Positions 5,629 through 7,696 of a stretch of 7,696 nt of DNA are shown here, piece after piece. Every line of letters begins with the position of its first letter. The first letter of the stretch is position 1. Position numbers and translations under genes: made by a program. Source of the DNA: Patescibacteria group bacterium (GTDB lineage: Bacteria > Patescibacteriota > Gracilibacteria > UBA1369). The DNA is taken from NCBI GenBank assembly GCA_018825335.1, contig JAHJEW010000111.1, positions 1-7,696 on the forward strand, written 5' to 3'. A model generated the notes under the pieces. That model had not been told where the DNA came from, ran no database searches, and saw only the letters and a list, made by a program, of their open reading frames with translations.

Positions 5629-6522
5629 ATGAAACAGTATTTAAGTCTTGTGCGGGAGATACTGGAAACGGGCACTCAAAAGAGTGACCGCACGGGCACG
5701 GGTACGCTTTCCACTTTCGGGCTTCAGCGCAGGTATGATTTGCGTGAAGGCTTTCCTTTATTGACGACAAAGAAGGTTTTTTTTCGCGGAATTCTTCATG
5801 AACTTCTTTGGTTTTTGAAAGGTGATACCAACATTAAATATTTAGTGGACCGGAATGTTCATATCTGGGATGAGTGGCCGTACGAAACTTACAAAGCCAG
5901 CGGTGAATTTGGCGGCGAATCTTTGAACGAGTTTATAGAAAAGATTAAGGAAAGTGATGATTTTGCGGCCAAATGGGGCGATCTTGGGCCGGTGTACGGC
6001 AAACAGTGGGTGCGCTGGCGCGGGTATAACGGCGAAGAGATCAATCAGATCCAGAATGTGCTGGATCAAATAAAGCGCGATCCGGACTCAAGGAGGCATA
6101 TTGTGAGCGGATGGAATGTTGCGGAGATTCAGGAGCTGATTCATGCAAAGCGCTCCGCGCCGCCGCTTTGTCACACAATGTTTCAGTTTTATGTTTCGGA
6201 GGGGATGATAGATATGCAGCTTTACCAGCGGAGCGCGGACGTTGGCCTTGGTGTGCCGTTTAATATTGCCAGTTATTCGGCGCTTTTGATGATGGTGGCG
6301 CAGGAATGCGGGCTTATTCCCCGCTATTTTGTGCACACTCTGGGAGACGGCCATATTTATTTGAATCACGTGGATAAGTTGAAGGAACAGCTTATGCGCG
6401 AGCCGCGGGCGTTGCCGACGCTGGAGATTGCCAGGAAGCCTTTTTGGGAGCACACTTTTGATGATTTTGTTTTGAAGGATTATGATCCCGCTCCGGCGAT
6501 TTCTTTGCCGATTGCGGTGTAG
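5629..6522 (+). CDS. thyA: Thymidylate synthase (ThyA type)
   Basis: 297 residues. Converts dUMP and 5,10-methylene-tetrahydrofolate to dTMP and dihydrofolate in the cytoplasm, as a homodimer. Visible sites: Arg21 in SDRTGTGT (dUMP phosphate), SRRHIVS 154-160 (arginines given to the partner subunit), nucleophile Cys181 in PPLCHTMFQFYV, QRSADVGLGVPFNIASY 200-216 with Asn212, GDGHIYLNH 239-247, and the C-terminal LPIAV that closes the site. Between IWDEW (79-83) and GDLGPVYG (117-124) are 33 residues where E. coli has about four; the end of this insert, DDFAAKWGDLG, resembles the longer Lactobacillus casei insert. The usual Pro just before the catalytic Cys is Leu180. It starts 9 nt after mgtE without a Shine-Dalgarno and is followed by folA, which recycles its product. 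Confidence 0.97.
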   Translation: MKQYLSLVREILETGTQKSDRTGTGTLSTFGLQRRYDLREGFPLLTTKKVFFRGILHELLWFLKGDTNIKYLVDRNVHIWDEWPYETYKASGEFGGESLNEFIEKIKESDDFAAKWGDLGPVYGKQWVRWRGYNGEEINQIQNVLDQIKRDPDSRRHIVSGWNVAEIQELIHAKRSAPPLCHTMFQFYVSEGMIDMQLYQRSADVGLGVPFNIASYSALLMMVAQECGLIPRYFVHTLGDGHIYLNHVDKLKEQLMREPRALPTLEIARKPFWEHTFDDFVLKDYDPAPAISLPIAV

Positions 6523-6553
6523 GTTTGGAGGTGATGCAGGGGTTGGAAGTTTG

Positions 6554-6559
6554 TATAAT
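6554..6559 (+). promoter_or_regulatory. Possible -10 element ahead of folA
   Basis: A perfect TATAAT lies 13 nt before the folA ATG at 6573, in the thyA-folA gap. No good -35 is found at 16-18 nt spacing (GTGATG at 6531-6536) and there is no TGn extension. If active, it would give a nearly leaderless folA mRNA starting around 6566. Confidence 0.33.
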
Positions 6560-6572
6560 TTTTTTATTCACT

Positions 6573-7094
6573 ATGAAGAAATTTTCGATTATTGTGGCGG
6601 CGGATGAAAAAATGGGAATTGGCAAAGATAACGCTTTGCCGTGGCCGCGGCTTAAGGAGGATATGAAATATTTCGCGGATGTTACAACGCGCGCGGCGGC
6701 CGGAATGAAGAATGCGGTTATTATGGGGCGCAAAACCTGGGAGTCGATTCCGGCGGGGCGGCGGCCTCTTGAGGGCAGGTTGAACGTTGTTTTGAGTCGC
6801 GGGTCTGTGGCTTTGCCGGAAGGCGTATTGCTTTTTCATTCTCTGGAAGATGCTCTGGCCGATTTATCGAACATGAAAGAGGTAGATCAACTTTTTGTAA
6901 TCGGCGGTGCGAATGTGTTTGAGCAGGCGCTCGCTCATCCACAGTGTGAAAAAATTTATCTTACAAAAATTGCCGGTGGGTTTGAATGCGATACTTTTTT
7001 GCCGCCGATTGGTGAGGATTTTAGGCAGGTTTCGCAGTCGGCGCAGCAGGAAGATGACGGAATCTGGTATTGGTTTGAGGCTTATGAAAGGTAA
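6573..7094 (+). CDS. folA: Dihydrofolate reductase
   Basis: 173 residues. Reduces dihydrofolate to tetrahydrofolate with NADPH, restoring the cofactor consumed by ThyA, encoded just upstream. Landmarks: SIIVAADEKMGIGKDNALPWPRL (5-27) with the WP motif; Asp30 in LKEDMKYF as the catalytic acid, aligned with the Glu of LRNEFRYF in vertebrate enzymes; MGRKTWESIP (51-60, NADPH); RPLEGRLNVVLSR (64-76); VIGGANVFEQAL (109-120); C-terminal WFEAYER. The start at 6573 is chosen because family members begin a few residues before this first strand. Upstream starts (TTG 6525, ATG 6534, TTG 6543) would add a hydrophobic tail (LEVCIIFLFT), unusual for DHFR. A strong Shine-Dalgarno-like GGAGGTGAT sits at 6527-6535, too far from 6573. 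It ends in tandem TAATAA. Confidence 0.95.
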   Translation: MKKFSIIVAADEKMGIGKDNALPWPRLKEDMKYFADVTTRAAAGMKNAVIMGRKTWESIPAGRRPLEGRLNVVLSRGSVALPEGVLLFHSLEDALADLSNMKEVDQLFVIGGANVFEQALAHPQCEKIYLTKIAGGFECDTFLPPIGEDFRQVSQSAQQEDDGIWYWFEAYER

Positions 7095-7198
7095 TAATTT
7101 ATACTGTGGAATTGTAGCGGTTTGTGCGTGCGCACAAATTCCGGATCTGGCCCGGGCCGAGTACACCGATGGAGGCTAGCCAAAAAACGGCCGTCCCT
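7095..7198. other. Convergent intergenic region with inverted repeats
   Basis: Between folA and the convergent transglycosylase gene. It holds a hairpin TTTGTGC-GTGC-GCACAAA (7121-7138) flanked by GGAATT (7108-7113) and AATTCC (7137-7142), and the 10-bp palindrome GGCCCGGGCC (7149-7158). On the minus strand a T6 run (complement of 7182-7187) follows the palindrome ACGGCCGT (7187-7194) just after the transglycosylase stop, a weak terminator at best. The main hairpin has no T-tract on either strand. Confidence 0.4.
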
Positions 7199-7696
7199 TT
7201 AAGCATACATGGTATCGCCGTAGTTGCCCCGTTCCGGCAGATTCTGCCAGCCAAGCGCGGACATGTATTTTATTATGCCCGGGACGTAGTGGTTTTTTGT
7301 GCTCGCCGGTATTCCCAGAGTTTTTTGTCCAATGACTTCGCCCTCCGCGTGGCCGCAGTTGTAGCCGGACGCTATGTCTACAATGTTGCCGCCGTAGCGG
7401 TTTATTAACGCTTTTATGTTTTTTACGGCGTAATCCAGATTGACCGCGGGATCCATGATGTTGGGGTCTTTGAAGAATCTGTTGTTTAACTGCATCAGCC
7501 CCTGGTCTACGCTGCCGTTCCTGTTGCGGCCCCGTGCGTCCGGGTTGCCGCCGGATTCCTGGAACATGATTGCCTGAACGAGCGGTATGTACTGCGACAT
7601 GCCGTATTTTTCGCATTTTTCTTTAATGAGCGGGAGCCAGCGGCCGGTTTTTCTTTCTATGGCGGCGGCCAGTTTTTCGTTGGCCGGTCTTGCTTC
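7199..7696 (-). CDS. Lytic transglycosylase, SLT (lysozyme-like) domain; 5' part beyond right edge
   Basis: The minus-strand frame is open from the right edge (7696) to TAA at 7199, giving the last 165 residues. An ATG at 7600 is internal: the 32 codons before it (EARPANEKLAAAIERKTGRW...CEKYG) read as the first helix of the same domain. SLT features: IMFQESGGNP with the catalytic glutamate at fragment residue 47, then DQGLMQLN (the family's GLMQ), a ...NLDYAVKNIKALINRYGG helix, and DIASGYNCGHAEG matching the usual YN-G motif before the final helix. Such enzymes cleave the MurNAc-GlcNAc bond of peptidoglycan, forming anhydromuropeptides. Location and any signal peptide cannot be judged because the N-terminus is outside the window. 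It is convergent with folA. Confidence 0.9.
   Translation of the reverse strand, partial: EARPANEKLAAAIERKTGRWLPLIKEKCEKYGMSQYIPLVQAIMFQESGGNPDARGRNRNGSVDQGLMQLNNRFFKDPNIMDPAVNLDYAVKNIKALINRYGGNIVDIASGYNCGHAEGEVIGQKTLGIPASTKNHYVPGIIKYMSALGWQNLPERGNYGDTMYA

Noticed and set aside
6525..6572. folA start at TTG 6525 or ATG 6534
   Set aside because: TTG 6525 and ATG 6534 overlap or abut the GGAGGTGAT motif, so it cannot serve them, and both add an unlikely hydrophobic N-terminus to DHFR.
3593..7094. UGA recoding to glycine (Gracilibacteria-type code)
   Set aside because: No gene contains in-frame TGA, and glycines in all proteins use GGN. All six visible stops are TAA or TAG, but six is too few to interpret.
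7199..7600. Transglycosylase as a complete 133-residue protein starting at 7600
   Set aside because: The frame continues upstream to the window edge with sequence fitting the first helix of the SLT domain, so the ATG at 7600 is internal.

Overview
The window looks like chromosomal DNA from a small-genome bacterium, most likely of the Candidate Phyla Radiation (Patescibacteria; a Peregrinibacteria-like lineage is my best guess). This placement is an inference. It rests on an SLH-anchored surface protein built from FlgD-like Ig repeats with no flagellar genes nearby, near-absent Shine-Dalgarno sequences, a magnesium transporter lacking its N-terminal domain, and a small group I intron in a tRNA. 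No in-frame TGA interrupts any gene, so the UGA-glycine code of Gracilibacteria/Absconditabacteria is not supported.

Layout. Bases 3342 down to 1 (minus strand) hold the first 1114 codons of a secreted S-layer-type protein: signal peptide, eight FlgD-like Ig repeats (four forming an A-A-B-B pattern), then three SLH domains; the gene runs off the left edge. It diverges from rpsT (ribosomal protein S20). Two face-to-face consensus promoters (each TTGACA-N17-near-TATAAT) occupy 3491-3565. The rpsT promoter places the start of transcription downstream of the first ATG, so rpsT most likely starts at 3593. The rpsT terminator (3895-3934) overlaps a candidate promoter for the next gene.

At 3949-4263 lies the most interesting element: a tRNA-Ile2(CAU) gene split by a 239-nt group I intron (3982-4220). 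P3 to P9 can be paired by eye, and the core closely resembles the Azoarcus/cyanobacterial tRNA introns (subgroup IC3). The insertion point is between U33 and C34, just before the anticodon. A 69-residue two-helix membrane protein of unknown function and tRNA-Ala(CGC) follow.

Bases 4633-7094 hold three tightly packed plus-strand genes: an MgtE-type Mg2+ transporter (CBS pair plus five-helix pore domain), thymidylate synthase (thyA) and dihydrofolate reductase (folA). ThyA makes dTMP and oxidises methylene-tetrahydrofolate to dihydrofolate, which FolA reduces back, so the pair forms a coherent dTMP/folate-recycling unit. Convergent to folA, from the right edge down to 7199 (minus strand), is the C-terminal part of an SLT-family lytic transglycosylase. 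There is no gene-free stretch over 300 bases; the longest gap (3343-3592) is the divergent promoter region.
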